Shown: positions 1 through 7,163 of the stretch, one piece after another
Numbering within the stretch: position 1 is the first letter of the stretch
How the letters are laid out: each line of letters begins with the position of its first letter
Assembly: GCA_934434555.1 (NCBI GenBank)
Contig: CAKRZX010000015.1
Location: 1-52,458, forward strand
Source: an uncultured Clostridia bacterium
GTDB lineage: Bacteria > Bacillota > Clostridia > Christensenellales > QALW01
Direction of reading: 5' to 3'
DNA: 52,458 nt
The notes under the pieces: model-generated
The model's input: only the letters and a program-made list of their open reading frames with translations
Database searches by the model: none
What the model was told of the DNA's origin: nothing
Program-made: the position numbers and the translations under genes

Positions 1-317
1 TTATATTCTTTCCGCAAACATCCACCCCTCCTCATATCGGCGGGAGATAAACCCCCGCCCTACGATGGAGGACGGGGTTCTTAGAAGGAATAATCTCGTA
101 CAGTAGAAATTTATTTTTCCGCAAGGGTTGTTTTGTTTCCTTTACTTATCTTATACCGTAGGGCAGGGGCTTGCTCCTGCCGCGAGCGTAAGAAGATTGT
201 GAGTTTCATCAAAGACATAATGTCATCAAAATTCTGTCTGTCGACGCAAAATCGCCGTATGGAAATTGCAAACTCAATGCATCGGCACATTCACGTATAA
301 AGTCTTAGTCATTCCGA
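1..317. repeat. Intergenic region with two GC-rich hairpins (REP-like)
   Basis: No gene is seen here. Two GC-rich hairpins lie in AT-rich sequence: about 42-62 (GGCGGG, loop, CCCGCC) and about 160-178 (GGCAGG, loop, CCTGCC). Their outer edges are mutually inverted (CCGCCCTAC near 55-63, GTAGGGCAG near 157-165), as in a paired REP/BIME-type element. This is the only such pair I noticed in the window. Calling it a dispersed genomic repeat is inference, since other copies would lie outside the window. Confidence 0.45.
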
Positions 318-1184
318 TTATACTCCCGTTAAATCAAACGCGGGCGTATACTCTTCCTTTGCGGAGGACAGTTCCTGCACAAACCCCTCATCTATTCCCC
401 TTTTGAGCATATAATTTCTTGCAAGAATATACTCTTTTTTTGTTATTCTGCGGTTAAGTTCGGGGAACGGCGCTTGCACATACGGTGTATATTGGCTCAT
501 AAGTGAAAACAGCACATCGCCCTTTTTGAAATTATCCGCGACCCAATCGATAACCGAATATGTGTTTTGTAAATTCTCGGGCAAAATCAAATGCCGGATT
601 ATAACTCCGCTTTGCATTTTGCCGTTTTTTATAACATATTTTCCCCTTTGGCGGAACATTTCAATAATTGCCGCTTTCGCTTTTTCGGGATAATCGGGTG
701 CGGACGCATATTTTTTTGCCGTTTCGCTGAATGCAAACTTGAAATCGGGCAGAAAAATATCAACTTTATTTTCAAGCAGCCGCAGAGAATCAACATTTTC
801 GTACGCGGACGAATTCCATACAACAGGCACGGGAATATCATACAGCAGCGGCGCAAGTTCCGCCGTGTAATGGGTGGGCGTAACAAGATTTATGTTCTCC
901 GCCCCCTTTTCTATCAGTTCAAAAAATATTTCCCTCAGCCGATTTTTGCTTACGTATCTTCCCTGCCTGCCGTTTGATATGCTTCTGTTCTGGCAAAAAA
1001 CGCAGCCCAGATTACAGCCCGAAAAGAATACCGCGCCGCTTCCTTTTTCGCCTGAAATACAGGGTTCTTCCCACATATGCAAATCTGCACGTGCAAGCAT
1101 AAATTCATTTTTTACTCCGCACCGGCCTGTTTTTATTACTCTGTCCGCCCCACAGGCTCGTGGGCACTCAAAACACTTTTCCAT
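318..1184 (-). CDS. Radical SAM protein, PflX-like (pyruvate formate-lyase activase homologue)
   Basis: A 288-residue radical SAM protein. The CxxxCxxC motif that binds the 4Fe-4S cluster and S-adenosylmethionine is at Cys57, Cys61 and Cys64 (GCNLGCVFCQ). It is preceded by an N-terminal Cys-rich segment (CFECPRAC, residues 4-11) typical of the PflX subgroup of PFL-activase homologues (COG1313). The length is normal for that group. No pyruvate formate-lyase or other glycyl radical enzyme lies nearby, so the substrate is unknown. It is a stand-alone gene whose start is 132 bp from that of the divergent lysis cassette. Confidence 0.88.
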   Translation of the reverse strand: MEKCFECPRACGADRVIKTGRCGVKNEFMLARADLHMWEEPCISGEKGSGAVFFSGCNLGCVFCQNRSISNGRQGRYVSKNRLREIFFELIEKGAENINLVTPTHYTAELAPLLYDIPVPVVWNSSAYENVDSLRLLENKVDIFLPDFKFAFSETAKKYASAPDYPEKAKAAIIEMFRQRGKYVIKNGKMQSGVIIRHLILPENLQNTYSVIDWVADNFKKGDVLFSLMSQYTPYVQAPFPELNRRITKKEYILARNYMLKRGIDEGFVQELSSAKEEYTPAFDLTGV

Positions 1185-1239
1185 AGTGTTATTTTACCAC
1201 AAACGAGCAGAAAATTCAAGTTCTATGTCCCATCCGTGT

Positions 1240-1267
1240 TTGAAAAATTTCGTCTTAATGATATACT
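1240..1267 (+). promoter_or_regulatory. Predicted sigma-A promoter of the lysis cassette
   Basis: TTGAAA at 1240-1245, a 16-bp spacer, and TATACT at 1262-1267. It lies 50 bp upstream of the first cassette ATG, which has an AGGAGG ribosome binding site at 1302-1307. The cassette therefore appears to have its own promoter. Confidence 0.6.
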
Positions 1268-1316
1268 GAAAGCGTATGGAATTAAATTCCTATTCAATAT
1301 CAGGAGGAACATTATT

Positions 1317-1616
1317 ATGGAATTACTTTTATCTTGCTTACCGGGGATTATTTCGGGGATATTTTTATTTATCTTTCAGCATAAACTCAACAAGCGGGAA
1401 AGAATTGAAAAAGAAAGTGACGAAACGAGGAATAAATACATAAAGTTAATAGTAGACCTCACACTCGCCACACACGCCCTGTCGGAAGCCACTGCCGTTG
1501 CGCTTCAAACGGGACGCACCGACGGCGAAATATCACGGGCAGTAGAATACGCCCGCGATGTAAAATACCGTCACAGAGATTTTCTTGAAGTGAACGGCAT
1601 AAACAACATTTTTTAA
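1317..1616 (+). CDS. Small membrane protein, first gene of a phage-type lysis cassette
   Basis: 99 residues from ATG 1317, chosen because AGGAGG at 1302-1307 precedes it; a longer upstream reading has no comparable site. Residues 1-20 form one hydrophobic helix (LLLSCLPGIISGIFLFIF). A charged, probably coiled segment (about 22-45) and a soluble tail follow. I do not recognise a named family. Its place 12 bp before the holin gene suggests an accessory lysis or membrane protein, possibly an antiholin or spanin-like factor, but this is inference from position only. Confidence 0.7.
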   Translation: MELLLSCLPGIISGIFLFIFQHKLNKRERIEKESDETRNKYIKLIVDLTLATHALSEATAVALQTGRTDGEISRAVEYARDVKYRHRDFLEVNGINNIF

Positions 1617-1628
1617 GGAGGGATTTTT

Positions 1629-1904
1629 ATGAATCAATTTGCGGCTATACCGTGCATTACAGTTATTTGCTATCTGTTTGCCGAAATTTTCAAAGCGATT
1701 ACAAAGGGCAAAAGGAATAATCTTGTGCCGATAATCTGCGGTGCGGTAGGCGCTGTTGCAGGGTTAATCGGCTTTTTTGCCGTGCCGGATTTTCTGCCGG
1801 GCGAAAACCTTTTTTGCGCAATAGCAACGGGGATAGTAAGCGGATTTTCCGCAACAGGCGTAAATCAGGCATATAAGCAGATGACACAAAAAGGAGAGGA
1901 ATAA
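1629..1904 (+). CDS. Phage holin family protein
   Basis: 91 residues with three predicted hydrophobic segments (about 5-22, 33-52 and 60-80) and a charged, short C-terminus. The pattern ITVICYLFAEIFK near the N-terminus, then a Gly-rich central helix, and SGFSATGVNQAYKQ near the end is typical of holins in Firmicutes prophages. A holin forms membrane lesions that release the endolysin to the cell wall. The stop codon shares one base with the next start (TAATG), which indicates translational coupling with the amidase. Confidence 0.8.
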   Translation: MNQFAAIPCITVICYLFAEIFKAITKGKRNNLVPIICGAVGAVAGLIGFFAVPDFLPGENLFCAIATGIVSGFSATGVNQAYKQMTQKGEE

Positions 1905-2761
1905 TGGACATCTATCAAAAATTTCTTACCGAAAACGACTGCTTCAAACAAAACAAAAAGATGACTCCGCGGGCGATTATGGTGCACTCCACCGCCACGC
2001 CGGGAGTTAAGAATAAACGCTGGTTTTCTTTATGGAATAAAAGCGGCGTAAGCAAGGCCGTGCACGCCTTTATTGACGAAACGGGCGTTATGCAAACGCT
2101 CCCTTGGGACATTGCAGGCTGGCACTCGGGCGTAGGCAGTAAAGGAAAAAGCGCAAATGCCAACAATAACGGCTATATCGGTTTTGAAATTTGCGAACCT
2201 GCGGGATTTTCCTACTCCGGCGGCACAATGGTTGGCTATGATGCCGAAAAAAACGCCGACTATTTTAACAAAGTTTACACCTGTGCGGTTGAACTTTGTA
2301 TTTTTTTATGCAAGAAATACGGAATCAGCCCTGAAAACATTATCTGCCACAGCGAAGGTCATTCTTTGGGCATAGCATCAAGTCATTCCGACGTAATGCA
2401 GTGGTTCCCAAAGCATAATAAAAGTATGGACACTTTCAGGGCGGATGTAAAAAAAGGTTTGGGAGGTAATCAGATAATGAGAAGTTTTGTTCTTTTGGAA
2501 GAAATGAATTTCAGAAAGACGCCCAATGGCACCAAAATAGGCATTATCCCCGGGGGAACAACCGTTTCGGGCGGGACTCTTGCGGAAAACAACGGTGTTT
2601 ACTGGCTATTTACGCGCTTTGACGGTAAAGACGGTTACGTTGCCGTTTTGCCCGAAAACAGGAAGTACGCCCGCGAGGTCGTAAATTCCGATACGGATTA
2701 CAAATCCGCCTACGAAGCCGCGCAGGCAAAACTTGACGCAATAAAGAAAATTTTAGAATAA
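1904..2761 (+). CDS. N-acetylmuramoyl-L-alanine amidase (endolysin) with SH3-like domain
   Basis: 285 residues. Residues about 20-165 are an Amidase_2-type zinc amidase domain: His28 in the MVHSTATPG motif and the HSEGH...SSHSDV segment near 145-160 supply the expected zinc and catalytic residues. Residues about 185-255 look like a bacterial SH3 wall-binding domain. A short charged tail (residues 256-285) completes it. It cuts the amide bond between muramic acid and the peptide stem. It is the last gene of an intact three-gene lysis cassette that has no phage structural genes beside it. Confidence 0.88.
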   Translation: MDIYQKFLTENDCFKQNKKMTPRAIMVHSTATPGVKNKRWFSLWNKSGVSKAVHAFIDETGVMQTLPWDIAGWHSGVGSKGKSANANNNGYIGFEICEPAGFSYSGGTMVGYDAEKNADYFNKVYTCAVELCIFLCKKYGISPENIICHSEGHSLGIASSHSDVMQWFPKHNKSMDTFRADVKKGLGGNQIMRSFVLLEEMNFRKTPNGTKIGIIPGGTTVSGGTLAENNGVYWLFTRFDGKDGYVAVLPENRKYAREVVNSDTDYKSAYEAAQAKLDAIKKILE

Positions 2762-2766
2762 CCCGT

Positions 2767-2802
2767 TCGGACGCGTTTTTTTCGGCGCGTCCGATTTTTT
2801 TA
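2767..2802 (+). terminator. Rho-independent terminator of the lysis cassette
   Basis: TCGGACGCG and CGCGTCCGA form a strong stem followed by a run of seven T residues, directly after the amidase stop codon. Confidence 0.85.
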
Positions 2803-2821
2803 TGTTTTTTATCAAATTCGC

Positions 2822-2850
2822 TTGACATAATTTTTGTTTTAATATATAAT
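2822..2850 (+). promoter_or_regulatory. Consensus sigma-A promoter of tRNA-Pro
   Basis: A perfect consensus: TTGACA at 2822-2827, exactly 17 bp, and TATAAT at 2845-2850. The tRNA begins 11 bp downstream, as expected for a strong stable-RNA promoter. Confidence 0.92.
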
Positions 2851-2861
2851 ACGTATGTTTT

Positions 2862-2938
2862 CTGGGTGTGGCGCAGTTTGGTAGCGTGCATGAATGGGGT
2901 TCATGAGGCCGGAAGTTCAAGTCTTCTCACCCAGACCA
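2862..2938 (+). tRNA. tRNA-Pro (anticodon GGG)
   Basis: 77 nt with encoded CCA. The acceptor stem CTGGGTG pairs with CACCCAG, the D stem is GCGC/GCGT, and the anticodon stem CATGA pairs with TCATG around the loop ATGGGGT, giving anticodon GGG. The T arm GGAAG-TTCAAGT-CTTCT is normal. The body resembles bacterial tRNA-Pro. It is a single-gene transcript with its own promoter and terminator, and a tyrosine recombinase gene follows about 175 bp later. Confidence 0.93.
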
Positions 2939-2941
2939 AAG

Positions 2942-2974
2942 AAGGCGTTGTTAAAAACAACGCCTTTGTTTTTT
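2942..2974 (+). terminator. Terminator of tRNA-Pro
   Basis: Perfect 11-bp stem (AAGGCGTTGTT / AACAACGCCTT) with a 3-nt loop, followed by a T-rich tract. Confidence 0.9.
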
Positions 2975-3113
2975 AGAAGAATTCTTGCTGTCGCATCAAC
3001 TCTCTGCTCGTAAAATACTATCCATACCTTTTACTGTTGTTTTTTAATAAACAGCAGTAATTTTTTTGCTTTTTCGGGTAAAATATCAGAAACAAACCCG
3101 GAGGTAAATCAGG

Positions 3114-3956
3114 ATGAAAGAGCGAATTATCACGGCAAGCGCAATTGCCGAATTTAAGGAACATCTGATTTTAGAAGAGAGAAGCGCTGCCACAGTCGAG
3201 AAATATTTACGCGATGTTAAAGCGTTTGCGGCGTATGCGCAGAATGGAACAATTACAAAAGAAACCGTAATCGCATACAAAAAACACTTGCAAGAAAACT
3301 ATGCTGTGCGGAGTGTAAATTCAATGCTGGCAAGCATCAACAGTTTATTCGCGTTTTTAGGTTGGCACGATTTAAGGGTGAAGTCGCTGAAACTGCAACA
3401 GCAGGTGTTCTGTCCCGAAGATAAAGAACTGACAAAAGCGGAATATACACGGCTTTGCAGAACAGCGGAGCGTAAACACAATGAAAGACTTAATCTTATT
3501 TTGCAGACAATCTGCGGAACGGGTATTCGCGTCAGCGAACTGCAATATATAACGGTTGAGGCGGTAAAGCAAGGCGAAGCAATTGTAAACTGCAAAGCCA
3601 AAACCCGGTCGGTGTTTATCGTAAAGGAACTGAAGCAAAAATTGCTCCGCTACGCAGCAGAGCAAGGAATAAAAAGCGGTATGATTTTTGTAACACGAAC
3701 AGGAAAGGCGATAAGTCGCACAAACATCTGGCGTGAAATGAAAGCGTTATGCATTGAAGCAAATGTTAATCCGCAAAAAGTGTTCCCGCATAACTTGCGT
3801 CACTTGTTCGCCCGTGTGTTTTACGGAATCGAAAAAGATATTGCAAAACTTGCGGATATTCTCGGACATTCAAGTATCAACACTACAAGAATTTATATCA
3901 TATCCACCGGAACGGAACACCGTAAGCGTATGGAGAATATGCGGTTGATTATATAA
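3114..3956 (+). CDS. Tyrosine recombinase (integrase/invertase family)
   Basis: 280 residues with the full catalytic set: Arg139 (GTGIRVSEL), Lys in the beta-hairpin region, His226-x-x-Arg229 (PHNLRH), His252 (LGHSS) and nucleophile Tyr261. An N-terminal SAM-like core-binding domain covers about residues 8-90. The size fits single-site recombinases of the XerC/D and invertase type rather than long phage integrases with an arm-binding domain. GGAGG precedes the ATG. tRNA-Pro lies upstream, and 23 bp after its stop begins a 26-bp inverted repeat bounding a short spacer. That context suits a cis-acting DNA invertase, although an orphan phage integrase beside a tRNA att site is the alternative. 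Confidence 0.9.
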   Translation: MKERIITASAIAEFKEHLILEERSAATVEKYLRDVKAFAAYAQNGTITKETVIAYKKHLQENYAVRSVNSMLASINSLFAFLGWHDLRVKSLKLQQQVFCPEDKELTKAEYTRLCRTAERKHNERLNLILQTICGTGIRVSELQYITVEAVKQGEAIVNCKAKTRSVFIVKELKQKLLRYAAEQGIKSGMIFVTRTGKAISRTNIWREMKALCIEANVNPQKVFPHNLRHLFARVFYGIEKDIAKLADILGHSSINTTRIYIISTGTEHRKRMENMRLII

Positions 3957-3978
3957 AAAAACGCCGAAACCGGCGATT
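3957..3978. terminator. Short hairpin after the recombinase gene
   Basis: CGCCG-AAAC-CGGCG at 3962-3975. The A-run before it becomes a T-run on the minus strand, so it is a better terminator for leftward than for rightward transcription. That would stop leftward transcripts coming out of the neighbouring inverted-repeat segment. Confidence 0.5.
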
Positions 3979-3979
3979 A

Positions 3980-4005
3980 AAACATAATCTATATTATGTT
4001 GTATT
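3980..4005 (+). repeat. Left arm of a perfect 26-bp inverted repeat (possible recombination site)
   Basis: These 26 bases are the exact reverse complement of 4226-4251. Each arm holds its own dyad, AACATAAT-CTAT-ATTATGTT, with an asymmetric centre. This is the shape of a tyrosine-recombinase core site, two recombinase half-sites around a short crossover region. It starts 23 bp after the recombinase stop codon. Confidence 0.8.
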
Positions 4006-4225
4006 TAAACTGCTCTAGCAGATATAACAAGCAAAATCAACATACATAGTGTAACATAATATATTTATTTTGTAAAGTACTTTTGTCGAAAAAGGTATAA
4101 AAAGTTCAGAATTATTGAGATTTTGGCATAACAAATAAAGCCTTTCTTTTTTTAGATAATTTCAAAAGACCTATTTAATAAACTTATTTTTCTTTCGCTT
4201 TGTTTACGACTTTTTTACTCCTTTG
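4006..4225. promoter_or_regulatory. 220-bp AT-rich spacer inside the inverted repeat; candidate invertible promoter
   Basis: No ORF is seen. On the minus strand TTTACA (complement of 4071-4076), a 17-bp spacer and TACACT (complement of 4048-4053) form a fair sigma-A promoter pointing left, away from the gene at 4342. Inversion between the flanking repeats would turn it toward that gene. A partial third copy of the AACATAAT motif is at 4053-4060. The promoter call is weak because the region is very AT-rich. Confidence 0.4.
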
Positions 4226-4251
4226 AATACAACATAATATAGATTATGTTT
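4226..4251 (-). repeat. Right arm of the perfect 26-bp inverted repeat
   Basis: Exact reverse complement of 3980-4005, with the same internal dyad and the asymmetric centre in the opposite orientation (ATAG instead of CTAT). This is the arrangement that leads to inversion rather than excision. Confidence 0.8.
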
Positions 4252-4278
4252 ACCAAGCAATATCCCTTTATTAATGTT

Positions 4279-4313
4279 TAAGGTATGATTAGTTAAGCAA
4301 AATACATTTCGGC
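4279..4313 (+). repeat. Left arm of a second inverted repeat, flanking the 4342 gene
   Basis: Matches the reverse complement of 4701-4733. The inner 26 bp (4288-4313) are perfect, and after a 2-bp indel the outer 7 bp (TAAGGTA) match again. Its sequence differs from the 3980/4226 pair. A possible -10 box (TATGAT, 4284-4289) overlaps it. Confidence 0.8.
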
Positions 4314-4341
4314 AAATATAAAATAGAAAGGGCGTTGGTTT

Positions 4342-4689
4342 ATGGGATTTGGTGATTTTGCAAAAGGTGTTATGAAGCAGTTAACTTCTATCGGAAATGT
4401 TTCCGGTTCTGATTTTCCTGTTGGAACCATTATTCATTTTTCCGATACGGACGGGGATGCATCCATGACATTTACTCTGCCTAATAAGACAGAGTATGTA
4501 GTTACACATGACAAAGTAAAACATGCAGAGGTTCTTGCAATGGGCGTAATTGATATTAAGCCCAACGGCAACACCAATACTTGCTTATACGGTACAAAAT
4601 ATAAGGTTGAACTTAATGACGGAAAAGTTGCTATACTTACTGTTGGATTAGGTGATACTTTATATAAAGTCGAACACATTCTTTTCTAA
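4342..4689 (+). CDS. Small protein of unknown function, enclosed by inverted repeats
   Basis: 115 residues, soluble, with no signal peptide or membrane segment. A short amphipathic N-terminus (MGFGDFAKGVMKQL) is followed by a sequence rich in beta-strand-forming residues with several Asn/Asp-Gly turns, so a small beta-sheet domain is likely. I do not recognise a family. An AAAGGG ribosome binding site precedes the ATG. The whole gene with its ribosome binding site lies between inverted repeats at 4279-4313 and 4701-4733, so inversion would detach it from any upstream promoter. The zinc-ribbon/LRR gene follows 63 bp later on the same strand, and the two are probably functionally linked. Confidence 0.7.
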   Translation: MGFGDFAKGVMKQLTSIGNVSGSDFPVGTIIHFSDTDGDASMTFTLPNKTEYVVTHDKVKHAEVLAMGVIDIKPNGNTNTCLYGTKYKVELNDGKVAILTVGLGDTLYKVEHILF

Positions 4690-4700
4690 CAGCATTGCAA

Positions 4701-4733
4701 GCCGAAATGTATTTTGCTTAACTAATTACCTTA
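4701..4733 (-). repeat. Right arm of the second inverted repeat
   Basis: Reverse-complement partner of 4279-4313. It ends just ahead of the GGAGGG ribosome binding site of the 4753 gene. Confidence 0.8.
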
Positions 4734-4752
4734 TGGATGGAGGGAATTTTTT

Positions 4753-5778
4753 ATGGACCTTTTTTCTTTAAAATGTGCAAACTGCGGTTATACTTTAAGT
4801 AAAGATGCCAATGAGGACAAATACATTTGCAAAGCCTGCGGAAGTGAGTTCTTAATAAATACCAATATTGCTTCAAAAGATGACTTTACTGTTATTGCCG
4901 GTGTACTTGAAAAATACACAGGTTCATCGCCGTTAATTGTTATACCGGAGAATATATCGGTTATAGGCAGTGATTGTTTTGCCGGAATGGAACTAATAAA
5001 AAGTGTTTCCATTCCAAACGGCATTATTTCAATAGGAAACAATGCTTTTTGCGGATGTACAGGATTAAAATATGTAAGTTTCCCCGAATCATTACAGAAT
5101 ATCGGTGATTGTGCTTTTAAGGATACGGGACTTATCAATGTATCATTGCTAGATTCAATAGTTCATATCGGCAAAGACGCTTTTATGAACTGTCAGTCTC
5201 TTGAAAAGGTTTCTTTGCCAAAGAATCAGATTCTCAACTATAACCGGACATTTAAGCAATGTTCAAAGTTGACAGAAGTGAACTGCAATTTAAAGGCCTT
5301 TTGCCTGTCTTTTAAGCCATCCATTGAGGCAAGAAAAAACGGTGATTCAAGACCCACACTGTTTGACGCATTTCAGGCAACACCATACCTTACCGAACTG
5401 TCAGAAAGACAAACGGAAATGAAATGCATAATTTGCGGTTCTAAAATCGGAGAAAAAGGCGTTTGCGAACAATGCGGTGCTGTTCATATTGATTTAGATG
5501 TGCCACAAGTCGGATGCTATGTTGCAACAGCCGTATACGGTTCGTATAACTGCCCGGAAGTTTGGACATTGCGACGTTATCGGGACAACAGGCTTGCAAA
5601 AGTATGGTACGGGCAAATCTTTATAAAGGTATACTATGCGATAAGCCCAATACTTGTAAAATGGTTTGGTCACACTGCGTGGTTCAAAAACATGTGGAAA
5701 GGTAAACTTGACCGCATGGTTGCCAGACTCCGGATGAAAGGCTTTGACTCAACGCCTTATAGTGATAAGAATTGGTGA
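4753..5778 (+). CDS. Zinc-ribbon / BspA-type leucine-rich repeat / CFI-box protein
   Basis: 341 residues with a mosaic structure. Residues 8-29 form a zinc ribbon (CxxC at 8/11 and 26/29). Residues about 50-180 are LRR_5 (BspA-like) repeats of the form I..IP..V..IG..AF..C..L. A second zinc ribbon has Cys225, 228, 238 and 241. From residue 255 the sequence CYVATAVYGS starts a C-terminal domain resembling the CFI-box-CTERM domain, including the downstream LRR-Y-RD and WYG motifs. There is no signal peptide, so it is probably cytoplasmic or membrane-peripheral. The function is unknown; LRR and ribbons suggest a binding or scaffold role. It is the last gene of the putative inversion locus. Confidence 0.75.
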   Translation: MDLFSLKCANCGYTLSKDANEDKYICKACGSEFLINTNIASKDDFTVIAGVLEKYTGSSPLIVIPENISVIGSDCFAGMELIKSVSIPNGIISIGNNAFCGCTGLKYVSFPESLQNIGDCAFKDTGLINVSLLDSIVHIGKDAFMNCQSLEKVSLPKNQILNYNRTFKQCSKLTEVNCNLKAFCLSFKPSIEARKNGDSRPTLFDAFQATPYLTELSERQTEMKCIICGSKIGEKGVCEQCGAVHIDLDVPQVGCYVATAVYGSYNCPEVWTLRRYRDNRLAKVWYGQIFIKVYYAISPILVKWFGHTAWFKNMWKGKLDRMVARLRMKGFDSTPYSDKNW

Positions 5779-5894
5779 ATCAAAAAACACGATTCAGCGA
5801 GAAAAATAAGAGTAGGCAAAATTAACTAAAAGCCCTGTTGAATTACACATGCCGACATAACAAAAACCGCTTGCGTTGCCGGCGTTTTTCTGTT

Positions 5895-7040
5895 TTATAA
5901 ATACATACACACCGCGGCGATTCGCTTTGCGGCTTCGGCAAGGGAAGAAACTATTGCATATTCCTCTTGGGTATGAATTTTATCCCCCGCAACGCCTATG
6001 GAGTCAACACAGGGAATGCCTGCACAGGTAATCTCCGCCGCGTCGGAGCCGCCCAAACTCTGCCGGGGCGCAAGTACCGGCAACCCCGTTTTTTCGTAAA
6101 TTTCATTCATACGTTTCAGCAATTCAAAATTTCTTTCGGTCTTTTCCATTGCAGGGCGGCTGCACTGCTTTGAGACCGTACAGGACGTGCCGTTTACAAA
6201 AGCCGTCTGCGCAGTTTTATAAACCGCTTCTTCCGCCTTTTTCCACTCCTCATTATTATTGAAGCGGATTTCGGCAATAAACTTACACTTTTCCGGCACG
6301 GTATTTGCCGCCGTACCGCCCTCTATAAGACCGCAGTTGCACGTAACACCGTCGGCGTCTTTCATTTTTTCAAGTTCGATAATCTTGTATGCCGCTTCCC
6401 GCACGGCACTTGCGCCCTCAACGCACCGAGACGCGTGAATCGTTTTTCCCGTAACAGAGAATTCGTACCGACAAATACCCTTGCGCCAAAGAACAGCGGT
6501 ATTCCCCCTTATGCTTTCGCAGTTAAGAAATGCCAAAGAGTTTTCTGCTTTTCTGCACATATATGCAATTGTGGCTTTATTACTGGGCATACTGCTTTCT
6601 TCTTCGTCCGTTTGCAGAATAAGTTGAATCTGGCGGCTGCGGAATCCGATTTCATCAAGAGCAGTCATGGCAAGCAGTGCGGCAACGGTGCCGCCTTTAC
6701 AATCCATAACGCCCGGGCCGTAAATAATTCCGTCTTTGATTTTTGCTGCCGGATTTCCGAACGAACCCACGGGGTGAACGGTATCAAGGTGTCCCGAAAG
6801 CGTAATCGGGCGCTTTGACGATTCCCGATTCATTGTGATACAAACCGTATCGCCCGCCACCTCACGGGAAACGACCTCAACATGCCAGTTTCTCTTTTTT
6901 GCAAAGTCCGAAAACAGACGTCCCGCCGCGTCTATCCCCTGTTTATAATCCGTAGGGCTTTCGATGTTCGCAAGTTTCAGCCAAAAAGAAACAAATTGGT
7001 TGTTCAGTCGGTCAACGGTATCAAAAAGTCTTTCTCCCAT
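5895..7040 (-). CDS. M20 family metallopeptidase (ArgE/DapE/CPG2-like)
   Basis: 381 residues from ATG 7040, which has a GGGGAC-type ribosome binding site; a start 36 bases upstream lacks one. Family landmarks are HLDTVHP (His84, Asp86), the metal-bridging Asp113 in PGVMDCKGG, and the catalytic and metal-binding Glu residues in TDEEESS (about 144-150), followed by an intervening dimerisation domain and a C-terminal GGSDA motif. It is a zinc-dependent amidohydrolase or dipeptidase removing acyl or amino groups from small peptides or N-acyl amino acids. The exact substrate cannot be read from sequence. It appears to be monocistronic. Confidence 0.9.
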   Translation of the reverse strand: MGERLFDTVDRLNNQFVSFWLKLANIESPTDYKQGIDAAGRLFSDFAKKRNWHVEVVSREVAGDTVCITMNRESSKRPITLSGHLDTVHPVGSFGNPAAKIKDGIIYGPGVMDCKGGTVAALLAMTALDEIGFRSRQIQLILQTDEEESSMPSNKATIAYMCRKAENSLAFLNCESIRGNTAVLWRKGICRYEFSVTGKTIHASRCVEGASAVREAAYKIIELEKMKDADGVTCNCGLIEGGTAANTVPEKCKFIAEIRFNNNEEWKKAEEAVYKTAQTAFVNGTSCTVSKQCSRPAMEKTERNFELLKRMNEIYEKTGLPVLAPRQSLGGSDAAEITCAGIPCVDSIGVAGDKIHTQEEYAIVSSLAEAAKRIAAVCMYL

Positions 7041-7163
7041 TAAAATGTCCCCTTTCTTTTTTTCATAATAGCACACGCGAAAAGCCGTGTCAATTTAATT
7101 CACAGGATTTTCCCGTTGCATTTCTGTTTTTTGTGATATATAATAGACACGGAGGAAACCGAA

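Noticed and set aside
2610..2891. 93-codon minus-strand frame over the tRNA-Pro region
   Set aside because: It overlaps the promoter and body of a clear tRNA gene and the end of the amidase gene.
3957..3978. Strong forward terminator after the tyrosine recombinase
   Set aside because: The stem is only 5 bp and no T-run follows on the plus strand; it fits leftward termination better.
4006..4225. A rightward promoter in the spacer (TTGTAA at 4070-4075 with TATAAA at 4096-4101)
   Set aside because: The spacing is 20 bp, outside the normal 16-18 bp, so it is less convincing than the leftward candidate.
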